From NCBI GenBank assembly GCA_037349315.1, contig JBAIAC010000132.1, positions 620,001 through 684,000 of the forward strand: 64,000 bases of DNA, in the 5' to 3' direction. A program made the position numbers and the translations under genes. The stretch comes from Chelydra serpentina (taxonomy: Eukaryota; Chordata; Testudines; Chelydridae). Each line of letters begins with the position of its first letter. Position 1 is the stretch's first letter. This document shows, piece after piece, positions 30,401 through 40,061 of this stretch. A model generated the notes under the pieces. It searched no databases and was not told the origin of the DNA. It was given only the letters and a program-made list of their open reading frames with translations.

Positions 30401-30941
30401 TGTGACGGAATGGGACTGTTCTTAAACTTTCTATGCCTCAGTTTCCCCGAGGCATGTGTTAAGTCTCTAGGTGGTGGGCTAAAGGTGTGTGATTGAAGAA
30501 CCCTAGAGGGCCAGTGTGATGACAGAGAATGGCCGACACCCTGTCTCCTGGCAACTGATGATCTGGGCCCGTCCCCTGCAAAGGTGGGAGCTGAAGGTGT
30601 TGGAACAAAGGGATCAGGTGATCTCCTGGCCCGGGAAGGAGACAAAGCAGATAAGAGGGGCTGGACAGTTTGAGTTTTGAGCTGGCTGGGCAAGAGGGGG
30701 GAAGGGGAGACAGGGTCTGGCCTCCCTGTCCCCCTGTTTGGAGCTGTGGGGTGAAATGCAGGGAGCCCCCGATCTGGGGTCTAAGCTCCTTGCCCCCCGG
30801 AAGGGCCCGACTGAGGGGTCCTGGTTGTATTTACTGTGTTCCTGGCATCTCTAATAAACCTTCTGTTCTACTGGCTGGCTGAGACTCCCAGTGAATCCGG
30901 GGAAAGGGGTGCAGGCGCTGACTCCCCCACACTCCGTGACA
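30401..30941 (+). mobile_element. Solo LTR with 5-bp TSD
   Basis: The 541-bp element begins TGTGACGGAATGG and ends CACACTCCGTGACA, and is flanked on both sides by AGCCC (30,396-30,400 and 30,942-30,946). AATAAA lies at 30,853-30,858. This is the signature of a solo LTR left by LTR-LTR recombination of an endogenous retroelement in plus orientation. Confidence 0.93.
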
Positions 30942-31010
30942 AGCCCACTCTGGGGCTGGGGCACTAGGCTGGGGCGGGAGCTGGGCTAATGTAATAATAA
31001 TAATAAATGG

Positions 31011-31203
31011 AGATATGCCAATCTCCTAGAACTGGAAGGACCTTGAAAAGTCATCGAGTCCAGTCCCCTGCCTTCACTAGCAGGACCAAGTACTGTCCCT
31101 TGACAGATTTTTGCCCCAGATCCCTAAGTGGCCCCCTCAAGGATTGAACTTCCAAGCCTGGGTTTAGTAGACCAATGCTCAAGCCACTGAGCTACCCCTC
31201 CCC
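31011..31203 (-). mobile_element. tRNA-derived SINE with CR1-like tail
   Basis: The minus strand reads ggggtagctcagtggcttga (A box), a B box gaagttcaatcc, the conserved gagggggccacttagggatc, and a tail with gactggactcgatgactttt. It is the same family as 2,723 and 8,936 but more diverged. Confidence 0.85.
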
Positions 31204-31239
31204 CCTCCTTTCACGTACTTTGGACACTTACCTGCATAG

Positions 31240-31470
31240 CTGCCTCTCTCGGGTTGGGGGGGTGGATTTTTCACACCCAATGTAGTTGAGCTGAGCGGAG
31301 GCCTGGCGTAGATAGCGCTAGATGGGTGGAAGAATTCTTCTGTCAACCTGACTACTCCAGTGATGGGAAACACCTCCCATCGCCGCAGTGACTGTCTGCT
31401 GCAAAGTGCTACAGCAGGTGTGAGTGTAGAGAGCCTAAGGGCAGGTGTACACTACGGGGCTAAAGCGACC
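31240..31470 (+). repeat. Duplicated segment (copy 1; copy 2 at 35,672)
   Basis: From ctgcatagctgcctctctc through agcgctagatgggtggaaga to gcctaagggcaggtgtacac this matches 35,680-35,905. The right end contains the start of a Harbinger-type MITE (gggcaggtgtacactacggg), truncated here at about 31,470 but complete in copy 2. Confidence 0.88.
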
Positions 31471-31834
31471 AGACTCTTTCCCCTGGAGCAGCAGCGACAC
31501 CCGCTCCCCTGTCGGGGCATGAAGCAGGCCAAGAGCTTTGTGCAGCCAACAGGGAAGTGGGAGGGAGGTGTCTTCGAGCCGGCGAGTCTCGTCCGTTTCT
31601 CCCTTGCAGCTTGGGCGGAGGCGGGGAGGGAGCGAAACGTGCCCGGCTGAAGATTTTGCACTCGGCCTTGAGGATTAAGCCCGAGCCCCTGGCCTGGCTG
31701 CTGGGAGATGGGTTTCTGAGTCACATCCAGCGCACTCTTCGGACCACCAGCTGGGAGCAGTGAGGCCAAGAGGGACGGTGTTGAGGCAGCAAAAGGGGCC
31801 CTTCAGGGGCGAGGAAAAAGCACGGAATTGTCTT

Positions 31835-31908
31835 CGTGCCTGGGGGGGCTTGAACCACCATCCTCTCGATTAACAATCCAACGCGCTGACCCATTCCGCC
31901 ACAGAGAC
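31835..31908 (-). tRNA. tRNA-Asn-like (GTT), copy B
   Basis: The minus strand gives GTCTCTG-TG-GCGGAATGGGTCAGCGCG, loop TTGTTAA (GTT), and T-arm GGTGG-TTCAAGC-CCCCC. The anticodon stem has a G-G mismatch, the T-stem has one mismatch and the acceptor 3' strand CAGGCAC has one. Possibly weak or inactive. It is divergent from the Met-like locus at 32,019. Confidence 0.68.
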
Positions 31909-32018
31909 ACAGAGATACAAGTCTGCTGCCTCCCAGCCGGGGCATCTGCCTGCCAGCGCTAGAGCTCACATGGTCCGGATGCTGGAGGCCGGGTACTGGA
32001 TACGGCAGGTGAAGAGGC

Positions 32019-32089
32019 AGCAGAGTGCCGCAGGGGACACCTGCTGGCCTATAAAGCAGAGGTTGATGGATCGAAACCATCCTCTGCTA
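32019..32089 (+). pseudogene. Initiator tRNA-Met-like pseudogene (copy B)
   Basis: The ends AGCAGAG and GATGGATCGAAACCATC-CTCTGCTA are intact and carry the initiator-type T-arm, but the anticodon region reads CCTATAA (CAT changed to TAT) and the D-arm is rearranged. Confidence 0.75.
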
Positions 32090-33040
32090 GGCATGTGCTT
32101 CTTTCTTTTTGCTCTGGGCCTTCAATCAAGGCGGCGACCGGCAGAGCGCCAAGAGCCTAGGCCATGAGGCAAGAGGTGGCTGAGGCGGTGGCCTGCCAGG
32201 GAGCTACCCGGCCCCTCTGGCTGCCTGGGCTCAAGTCAAGAGACAGGTCTGGGTGTGGTGAGGGCTCCTGTCCTGGCCTGAGGCAGCAGAGCGTCCTCGT
32301 CCCCTTTTCCCACCCACACCGGCAGGCGGCTGCTGCGGGAGAGCACTAGGGAGGCTCTCGGGACGCTGGGGAGCTCCGTGTGGCTGTCAGATTTTACACT
32401 TAGATTGAATCCGAGTCCCCGCCGTGGCTGCTCAGGAGCTCCCAGAAGTGATTAAGGGACAGAAACTCCTAAGTGCCCTTAGTAACAAGTGTTTGGGGTT
32501 CACGAGGCCGGTAACGGAGTCACCATGTCGGCCTTGTAACCCTGGGTGTCAGGTCGCTGTGTAGCTTTGATCTAGAGCTCTGATGCCAATGACCGACCAG
32601 CATCCCACAGCCTCATCCTGGGTCTGCCCCACCTAGTTACTCCTCACAGGCTGACCTGACCCCGCTTCCAGCCCTGGATTCGCCCCCCAATCATCCTACT
32701 CAGAGCCACAGACGTGGAGGTGCTGACGGAGGGAGCTGGGACTCTAGGATGGGGTTCTTCTCGAAAGATGGCTGCAGAAAGGTGGGGCTCAGCTCTGTCA
32801 GCGACCTGCCCAGTTGTCTCGGTGACAGGGGATGTGACATTTCTGTAAGTGCAGAAAGGGGTATTTTTTTCATGTTTGATCATACTTTTGTATCATTGTA
32901 TGAAAAGGTTTCAGTGATGCGGCTTCGGGACAATTTACTAGTTCTCATGCGGCCCTCGTGGTGATTTCAGTTTGAGATCCCTGGGGTAGAGGCTGGCACT
33001 GCCCCTGCTGGCCACAGCTTGTTACGCCTCCTCCTTGGGA
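32090..33040. repeat. Met-locus 3' flank (copy B), then unrecognised
   Basis: Bases 32,090-32,380 match 23,329-23,640. From 32,380 to 33,040 I recognise nothing. Confidence 0.7.
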
Positions 33041-33047
33041 AACACTC

Positions 33048-33110
33048 TTTGTGCCTTACCCTGACAGGCCACCGGGTGTCGCTGTTGCTGCAGGGGGAAG
33101 AGTCTGTGCA
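33048..33110 (+). repeat. Single unit related to the 57-bp minisatellite
   Basis: The order tgtgccttaccctgacaggc, caccgggtgtcgctgttgct and agtctgtgc parallels one 57-bp unit (gtgcattaccccacgtggcc, acccggtgtcactgttgctc). Further single relatives are at 33,316-33,362 and 34,729-34,785. Confidence 0.75.
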
Positions 33111-33111
33111 A

Positions 33112-33306
33112 AGAGAAAAGAAGAAAAATACCTGTGGCACCTTAGAGACTAACAAATTTATTTCAGCATCAGCTTTCGTGGGTTAAGAACCCACTTCATC
33201 GGATGCATGGAATGGAACATACAGTAATCAGATATTTATACACGCAGAGAAACATGAAAAGGTGGGAGTGTCTATATCAATGTTAAGAGGCTAATTAATT
33301 GAAAGG
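33112..33306. mobile_element. Dispersed repeat (caccttagagactaac family)
   Basis: Contains tgtggcaccttagagactaa, catcagctttcgtgggttaa and cccacttcatcggatgcatg, a phrase common in interspersed repeats of reptile genomes. It separates two minisatellite-like singletons. It is related to the foldback at 28,119. Class not assigned. Confidence 0.6.
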
Positions 33307-33315
33307 ACCTGTTTT

Positions 33316-33362
33316 ACCCCAACTGGCCACCGGGTGTCACTGCTGCTCCAAGGGAAAGAGTC
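33316..33362 (+). repeat. Single unit related to the 57-bp minisatellite
   Basis: ttaccccaactggccaccgg, then gtgtcactgctgctcc and a tail aaagagtctgta. Same order as the array unit. Confidence 0.75.
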
Positions 33363-33542
33363 TGTAGTTCTGGGTCCCAATCCATTGCAGGCGTCCTGTC
33401 AAGCCATCGTGACCAAAGAACGGGCTCCGGTAGGCATGAGTCACCCAGCAGGAGGGCAAAGACTCACTCTTGCACAAGCAAGAAAGGGGAAGCTTAGCAC
33501 ATTGCGCTCCAGAGCTTTTCCAGAAGCCAGCACAGATACAGG

Positions 33543-33607
33543 AGGTTCTACCGAGGTTTGAACTCAGATGATAAGAATCAGAGTCTTGACTGTTTGACCA
33601 GGGGACC
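33543..33607 (-). pseudogene. tRNA-Gln-like pseudogene (tentative)
   Basis: The minus strand reads GGTCCCCTGGTC at the 5' side and TCTGAGTTCAAACCTCGGTA at the 3' side, similar to tRNA-Gln ends, but the D-arm and anticodon arm are shortened and no anticodon loop is clear. Confidence 0.4.
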
Positions 33608-34123
33608 AGCTCACATTATGCTATCTGGGTACTTACGACACTCAGCTGTCATGTTTGCACTCTGCACTCAAAGCTTCTCTCCAGCTGCTTCCCCTCTTGG
33701 CACTTTTACTCCTCCCCTGTCTCTGGTGCGATCTCTCTCTCTCTTCCATTGGCTTTCCCAGCCCCTGTTGCCATAGAACTTGCATGTACCCAAGGACTTT
33801 ACCTTACTGTGGCCAGCTATTTTGTATGTTCAGCTGCTGCCATTTGAAACCCAAACATCACATAACTAGGAAGAATCTTAAGCCTTTGTGAGTGAAACTG
33901 AGAGACCTGCATTCTTGTAGTATATTAATCAGGTTGAAAGGATGGAAGAGAAATTTATGGAGGAGAGTGAATGAACAGTGATCTCGGCTTTAGGTGCCCG
34001 GATATATTGTTGTTATGGCTGGAAATACTAGCAATGGCTTGAAATAGTGAGCAGATTGTTGAAATTAGGAGAATTGGTGACTCAGTAGAGCTTGTGATGC
34101 TGACCCACTCGGAGTCCCTAGAG
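33608..34123. other. No gene recognised
   Basis: I see no supportable feature before the hAT at 34,124. Confidence 0.4.
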
Positions 34124-34336
34124 CAGTGGTTCCCAACGTGGTGCGTGTGGGTGTCATGGCGCCCACCAGGGCATTTATGTGCGCCCGCCGTCAGGGCCGG
34201 CACCAAGGAAGGAAGAGGAGAGGAGCATCCACCGGAGAAGCGTCGCCACTGAAATGCCGCCGAGAAGTGTCGCTGCCACCACACTCTGATGAACGGATGA
34301 ATGTGCTCTTGGTCACAGAAAGGTTGGGGACCACTG
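34124..34336. mobile_element. Non-autonomous hAT element with 8-bp TSD
   Basis: The 213-bp element begins CAGTGGTTCCCAACGTGG and ends GGTTGGGGACCACTG, an inverted pair typical of Charlie-like hAT elements. It is flanked by ccctagag and ccctatag (7 of 8). No transposase. Confidence 0.92.
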
Positions 34337-34655
34337 CCCTATAGGTTATGTTCTTGTTAGCATACGCTATAAAAGATTATGTACAGGTACATACATCGGA
34401 GTATTCCGAGGGAGCTTTTCTCAGGGCAAGCAGCTGATGACTAAACTCCCCATCAGCTGGACAGCACCGGGGAAAAGGCAATTCATTTTAGGCTGAAACA
34501 CTCCTTTTTATACCTAGACACTTGGCAGGAAAGTTTGGGGAAGGCAAGACTCCAGATAGTGTAATCAGGAGTGGAATGGGAGGGTTTTTTGCCTTGAATT
34601 TGGGAGGCTCTGGGTTCTCAGGAAATTTATAAAAGGGATAAAGCATGATTGGATA
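34337..34655. other. No gene recognised
   Basis: AT-rich sequence with no supportable feature. Confidence 0.4.
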
Positions 34656-34722
34656 ATAGCAGGGGGTTGGAGTAGATGACCTCCTGAGGTCCCTTCCAAC
34701 CCTGAGATTCTATGATTCTATG
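34656..34722 (+). mobile_element. CR1/SINE tail fragment
   Basis: agcagggggttggagtagat followed by cttccaaccctgagattcta and tgattctatga is the CR1-like tail shared by the SINEs here. The head is missing. Confidence 0.8.
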
Positions 34723-34728
34723 AAAGAG

Positions 34729-34785
34729 TCTGAGCATTATCCCGACTGGCCACCGGGTGTCGCTGCTGCTCCAGGGGAAACACTT
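34729..34785 (+). repeat. Single unit related to the 57-bp minisatellite
   Basis: gagcattatcccgactggcc, then accgggtgtcgctgctgctc. It lies directly after a CR1 tail. Confidence 0.75.
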
Positions 34786-34967
34786 GCTCCCCAGGATCCG
34801 GGAGGTGTCACTTGGTGGGGGCACCAGGCAGGTGGGAGGAGCTGGGGGGAGGGGAGAGCTGGCTGCTGGTGGGTGCTAAGTACAGCTGCCAAGGAGGGAT
34901 TTGATGCTACTGCAGACATCAAGGTTGCTACCCTTCCCCCGCTATTTATGACAATGGTAAAGGGCAG

Positions 34968-35155
34968 TTTAATAGTTATTAGTATTATTGGAAGCAGACC
35001 CAACATCTCGTGACAATCTGGGGAAAGGACGTCAGGAGCAGACTGTATTTGCATGGAGCTGCCTTTGCTACCTGGGTGCTCAGCAAACGCAGCTGATTTC
35101 CCAAAATGACATTTTGGCTGGTTCTGGGTTTCAATTCACTGTAGTATTGAGTGGC
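34968..35155 (+). repeat. Duplicated segment (copy 2; copy 1 at 19,070)
   Basis: Near-identical to 19,080-19,262. It joins directly to the inverted Met-locus flank (ccgcctcagccacctcttgc) at about 35,156. Confidence 0.85.
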
Positions 35156-35276
35156 CGGGGAGCTCCCTGGCAGGCCACCGCCTCAGCCACCTCTTGCCTC
35201 ATGGCCTAGGCTCTTGGCGCTCTGCTGGTCGCTGCCTCACTTGGAGGCGCAGAGCAATAAGAAAGAAGCACATGCC

Positions 35277-35347
35277 TAGCAGAGGATGGTTTCAATCCAA
35301 CGACCTCTGACTTATAGGCCAGCAGGTGTCCCCCCCGTCAATCTGCT
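35277..35347 (-). pseudogene. Initiator tRNA-Met-like pseudogene (copy C)
   Basis: The minus strand has AGCAGAT at the 5' end, loop CCTATAA (TAT) as in copy B, and CCATCCTCTGCTA at the 3' end. The sharing of CAT-to-TAT with copy B suggests that B and C descend from one already changed copy. Its orientation is inverted relative to A and B. Confidence 0.75.
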
Positions 35348-35464
35348 GCCCCTTCACCTGCCGTATCCAGTACCCGGCCTCCAGCATCCGGACCGTGTGA
35401 GCTCTAGCGCTGGCAGGCAGATGCACCGGCTGGGAGGCAGCAGCCTTGGTAACAGCAGACTTGT

Positions 35465-35538
35465 ATCTCTGTGGCGCAATGGGTCAGCGTGTTCGGCTGT
35501 TAACCGAGAGGATGGTGGTTCGAGCCCACCCAGGGACG
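35465..35538 (+). tRNA. tRNA-Asn (GTT), copy C
   Basis: Best preserved of the three Asn loci: D-arm GCGCAATGGGTCAGCGT, anticodon arm TTCGG-CTGTTAA-CCGAG (GTT), T-arm GGTGG-TTCGAGC-CCACC and acceptor ATCTCTG/CAGGGAC with only the first pair mismatched. Intact A and B boxes make polymerase III transcription plausible. Confidence 0.82.
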
Positions 35539-35882
35539 GTGACAATCTCGTGTTATTTCAGGGCCCTGTAACCAGACCTCTCCGTGCTCTGGTTCTGGGG
35601 TGACTGGGGCCATGCAGCCCACTCTGGTGCTGGGGCACTAGGCTGGGGCGGGAGCTGGGCTGATGTATTCTGGACACTTAACTGCATAGCTACCTCTCTC
35701 TGGGGGTGAAAAATCCACCCTCCTAACCAATTGAGTTCAGCTGAGCGGAGCCCTGGCGTAGATAGCGCTAGATGGGTGGAAGAATTCTTCTGTCAACCTG
35801 ACTACTCCAGTGATGGGAAACACCTCCCGTCGCCGCAGTGACTGTCTGCTGCAAAGTGCTACAGTAAGTGTAGAGAGCCTAA
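35539..35882 (+). repeat. Duplicated segment (copy 2 of 31,240)
   Basis: From about 35,672 this matches 31,240-31,440. Before that, ggggcactaggctggggcgg (35,631) also occurs at 30,959, so the shared DNA extends left across the SINE and is interrupted there. Confidence 0.8.
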
Positions 35883-36140
35883 GGGCAGGTGTACACTATG
35901 GGGCTAAAGCAACCTAAATTACACAGCTCCAGCTACGTGAATAACATAGCTTAGGTCAACTTATGGCCTTGTCAGGTGGACAGGAGAGTTTCCTGTGACT
36001 TACCTTATGCTCCTTGTTTTGGTGGAGAAGAGGAGCGCGATCAGGTGGTCAATTTAGCAGGTCTGCACTTGACCCACTAAATCAGCCCCACGGTGGATTG
36101 ATCACCCCACATCAATCCCCCAGTAAGTAGAGACAAGCCC
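35883..36140. mobile_element. PIF/Harbinger-type MITE with TAA TSD
   Basis: The 258-bp element starts GGGCAGGTGTACACTATGGG and ends, read inward on the other strand, GGGCTTGTCTCTACTTACTG. It is flanked by TAA on both sides (35,880-35,882 and 36,141-36,143). Ends resemble those of the large Harbinger at 46,601 (GGGTATGTCTACACTA), so that element's transposase family could have mobilised it. Confidence 0.82.
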
Positions 36141-36225
36141 TAAGTGTGAGCCCAGATCTGGCTCCTCTTGGCACTGTGAATGCTCAGGCACTGAAATTGC
36201 AGGCATGAGATCACTCTCACACTTC

Positions 36226-36307
36226 CATAGTCAACAGGATTCAATCCTGCGCAGGGAGATCCCGAAATAGCTCTAGTCTAGCACCTTAACCACTCGGCCA
36301 CAACTAC
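36226..36307 (-). tRNA. tRNA-Ser-like (AGA)
   Basis: The 82-base minus-strand locus has GTAGTTG-TG-GCCGAGTGGTTAAGG, loop CTAGAGC (AGA), a long variable arm (GGGATCTCCC region) and T-arm CAGGATTGAATCCTG, all typical of class II tRNA-Ser. The T-loop TTC is now TTG and the anticodon stem is weak, so it may be a pseudogene. Confidence 0.65.
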
Positions 36308-37084
36308 TTGGCTGTTCAGTCTCTCTCACTACATTATAGTTCTGTACTCAGTGAGTTCTCACTTCCCGTTGTTTGCCCAGACCAGCTTCCCCAGCACACT
36401 CACTGCTGTGCAGTTGTGCACCTGTGTCCATGGCTGAACAGTGAGAATTCCTGCCAATCTGATCATCATAACACCCGGCAGAAAGCCACACCTCAGTTGT
36501 TTTGGGTGAATTCAATCTCTGTACTCCTGGAACCCCGGCAAGCTGAAACCCAAAGTCTCCCCCCAGAGCCTCTCAGCCCCCTGGTAGGTGAGCTGGGAAC
36601 TCACCAGCTGCCTGCGCAGGCGAAGGTTCCTACCCGTCAGGAACACACCCCAGCCCCACATGCCTGCAGATGTGCTGCCCGGAGCCCCCAGGAGGCTGGG
36701 CGGTACATGACGCTGATCCCCGGCTGGTAGCGCCAGCAAACACCAAGACAGTGCATCCAGGAGCAACAGCTGGACGCTGCAGGGAGGGGCTGCTGCTTTC
36801 CCCCCACCTGCATCTCTGCCCAGGAGGCTGTCCTGGCTGCAGAAAAATCCCCGCATTTGAGATAGGCTCTTTTTGGTCTCTTTTGGCGAAGGGGGCTTTA
36901 TACTGAGGGCATCAATGATATAAACTAGAGAAATGTACTGCTTGTTGGACGTTTCACCAGCTGTACTGGAACTGTGATACGGGGATAATTCAATGGCTTC
37001 AGTTACACTGGAGACGCACTTATTGCAGAATAGGAGCGTCAATCCGGGGAGTTGTACCAGTGTAACTAAAGTGGTTTAAATTCC
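36308..37084. other. No gene recognised
   Basis: Opposing open frames at 36,308-36,730 and 36,512-37,042 cover each other and show no domain. Confidence 0.4.
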
Positions 37085-37322
37085 CCTGGGCACGGCCCTG
37101 CCGAAATAACCTCCCAGCGCCACCCCGCTGAAACAACGCCCCCAGCTCCACCCCGCTGAAACAAAAACAAAAAACAAACCCCCCACGCCCGAGCGTCACC
37201 CCACCGAAAACAAGCAAAACAAAAACACCCAAGTGCTGCCCCGCAGCCCCAAGATTGGCCGCGCCTTAGAAGGTGCTGCCCCAAGCATGTGCTTGGTCTG
37301 CTGGTGCCTGGAGCCAGCCCTG
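37085..37322 (-). mobile_element. hAT-like element end
   Basis: On the minus strand the sequence begins CAGGGCTGGCTCCAGGCACC and continues agcacatgcttggggcagca, a terminus common to GC-rich hAT elements. The remainder is C-rich and A-rich with repeats of caccccgctgaaacaa. It joins CR1 sequence at 37,323; the other end is not defined. Confidence 0.65.
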
Positions 37323-37509
37323 GGCTTTGTCAAGCCTGACCTTAAAAACCTCTAAGGAAGGAGATTCCACCATCTTCCTAGGTAACCCATTCCAGTGCTT
37401 CACCACCCTACTAGTGAAAACGTTTTTCCTAACATCCAACCTAAACCTCCCCCTCTGCAACTTGAGACCATTACTCCTTGTTCTGTCATCTGGTATCACA
37501 GAGAACAGT

Positions 37510-39122
37510 CTAGATCCACCCTTTCTGGAACCCCCTTTCAGATAGTTGAAAGCAGCTATCAAATCCCCCCCTCATTCTTCTCTTCTGTAGACTAAACAAT
37601 CCCAGTTCCCTCAGCCTAGCCTCATAAGTTATGTGCTCCAAACCCCTAATCATTTTGTTGCCCTCCGCTGGACTCTTTCCAGTTTTTCCACATCCTTCTT
37701 GTAGTGTGGGGCCCAAAACTGGACACAGTACTCCAGATGAGGCCTCCCCAGTGCCAAATGAAGGGGAATGATGATGTCCCTCGATCTGCTGGCAGTGCCC
37801 CTACTTATACAGCCCAAAATGCTGTTAGCCTTCTTGGCAACAAGGGCACATTGTTGACTCATATCCAGCTTCTCATCCACCGTAACCCTTAGGTCCTTTT
37901 CTGCAGAACTGCTGCCCAGCCATTCGGTCCCTAGTCTGTAGCAGTGCATGGGATTCTTCCGTCTTAAGTGCAGGACTCTGCACTTGTCCTTGTTGAACCT
38001 CATCAGATTTCTTTTGGCCCAATCCTCTAATTTGTCTAGGTCCCTCTGTATCCTATCCCTACCCTCCAGCATATCAACCACACCTCCCAGTTTAGTGTCA
38101 TCTGCAAACTTGCTGAGGGTGCAGTCCACACCATCCTCCAGATTGTTAATGAAGATATTGAACAAAACCGGCCCCAGCACCCACCCTTGGGGCACTCCAC
38201 TTGATTCCGGCTGCCAACTAGACATGGAGCCATTGATCACTACCCGTTGAGCTGGACGATTTAGCCAGTTTTCTATCCACCTTACCGTCCATTCATCCAG
38301 CCCATACTTCTTTAACTCGCTGGCAAGAATACTGTGGGAGTCTGTATCAAAAGCTTTGCTAAAGTCAAGGAATAACACATCCACTGCTTTCCCCTCATCC
38401 ACAGACCCAGTTATCTCATCATAGAAGGCAATTAGGTTAGTCAGGCATGACTTGCCCTTGGTGAATCCATGCTGACTGTTCCTGATCACTTTCCTCTCCT
38501 TTAAGTGGTTCAGAATTGATTCTTTGAGGACCTGTTCCATGATTTTTCCAGGGACTGAGGTGAGACTGACTGGCCTGTAGTTCCCCGGATCTTCCTTCTT
38601 CCCTTTTTTAAAGATGGGCACTACATTAGCTTTTTTCCAGTCATCCGGGACCTCCCCCGATTGCCATGATTTGTCAAAGATAATGGCCAATGGCTCTGCA
38701 ATCACATCGGCCAACTCCTTTAGCACCCTCGGATGCAGTGCATCCGGCCCCATGGACTTGTGCTCGTCCAGCTTTTCTAAATAGTCCCGAACTACTTCTT
38801 TCTCCTCAGAGGGCTGGTCACCTCCTCCCCATACCGTGCTGTGGAGTGCAGCCACCTGGGAGCTGACCTTGTCTGTGAAGACAGAAGCAATAAAAGCATT
38901 GAGTACACTAGCTTTCTCCACATCCTCTCTCACTAGGTTCCCTCTCTCATTCAGCAAGGGGCCCACACTTTCCTTGACTTTCTTCTTGTTGCTCACATAC
39001 CTGAAGAAACCCTTCTTGTTACTCCTAACATCTCCGGCTAGTTGCAACTCCAAGTGTGATTTGGCCTTCCTAATTTCACTCCTGCATGCCTGAACAATAT
39101 TTTTATACTCCTCCCTGGTCAT
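37510..39122 (-). pseudogene. CR1 ORF2 reverse transcriptase
   Basis: From 39,122 to 37,650 there is an open 490-codon frame with RT motifs in order: [53 protein letters not shown] and FADD (the catalytic box). After [10 protein letters not shown] the sense moves to other frames (37,716-37,510, then 37,562-37,266), so the C-terminal domain is broken by at least two frameshifts. A frameshift also separates it from the endonuclease. It would have copied CR1 RNA by target-primed reverse transcription. Confidence 0.92.
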
Positions 39123-39190
39123 TAGTCCAATCTTCCACTTCTTCTAAGCTGCTTTTTTGTGTTTAAGACGAGCAAGGATTTCACTGTTAA

Positions 39191-40061
39191 TCAAGCTGGT
39201 CGCCTGCCATATTTACTTTTCTTCCTACACATCGGGATGGTTTGTTCCTGCAACCTCAATAAGGATTCTTTAAAATACAGCCAGCTTTCCTCGACTCCTT
39301 TCCCCCTCATGTTATTCTCCCAGGGGACCTTGCCCATCAGTTCCCTGAGGGAGTCAAAGTCTGCTTTCCTGAAGTCCAGGATCTCTGTTCTACTGCTCTC
39401 CTTTCTTCCTTGTGTCAGGATCCTGAACTCGACCATCTCATGGTCACTGCCTCCCAGGTTCCCATCCACTATTGCTTCCCCTACTATTTCTTCCCTGTTT
39501 GTGAGCAGCAGGTCAAGAAGAGCTTTTCCCCTAGTTGGTTCCCCCAGCACTTGCACTAGGAAATTGTCCCCTACACTTTCCAAAAACTTCCTGGATTGTC
39601 TGTGGACCGCTGTATTGCTCTCCCAGCAGATATCGGGGTGATTAAAGTCACCCATGAGAACCAGGGCCTGTGTTCTAGTGACTTCTGTTAGTTGCTGGAA
39701 GAAAGCCTCATCCACCTCATCCCCCTGGTCTGGTGGTCTGTAGCAGACTCCCACCACGGCATTACCCTTGTTGCTCACACTTCTAAATTTAATCCAGAGA
39801 CTCTCAGGTTTTTCTGCAGTTTCATACTGGAGCTCTGAGCAGTCATACTGCTCTCTTACATACAACGCAACTCCCCCACCTTTTCTGCCCTGCCTATCCT
39901 TCCTGAACAGTTTATATCCATCCATGACAGTACTCCAATCGTGTGAGTTATCCCACCAAGTCTCTGTTATTCCAATTACATCATAATTCCTTGACTTTGC
40001 CAGGACTTCCAGTTCTCCCTGCTTGTTCCCCAGGCTTCTTGCATTTGTGTATTTGCATTTA
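39191..40061 (-). pseudogene. CR1 ORF2 endonuclease domain
   Basis: The APE-type endonuclease reads from [17 protein letters not shown] near 40,040, GITETWW, then [21 protein letters not shown] and GGSDHEM (the catalytic SDH), to about 39,191. The 244-codon methionine-initiated frame starts at 39,925, but homology extends upstream to the hAT border at 40,062. The start of ORF2 should lie on the other side of that insertion. It is in a different frame from the RT part. Confidence 0.9.

Noticed and set aside
36308..37042. Overlapping frames of 140 and 176 codons
   Set aside because: Opposite strands cover each other, composition is not protein-like and no motif is recognisable.
37948..39641. 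Plus-strand open frames opposite the CR1
   Set aside because: They are antisense shadows of CR1 ORF2, rich in Ser and Leu as expected for the complement, with no family features.
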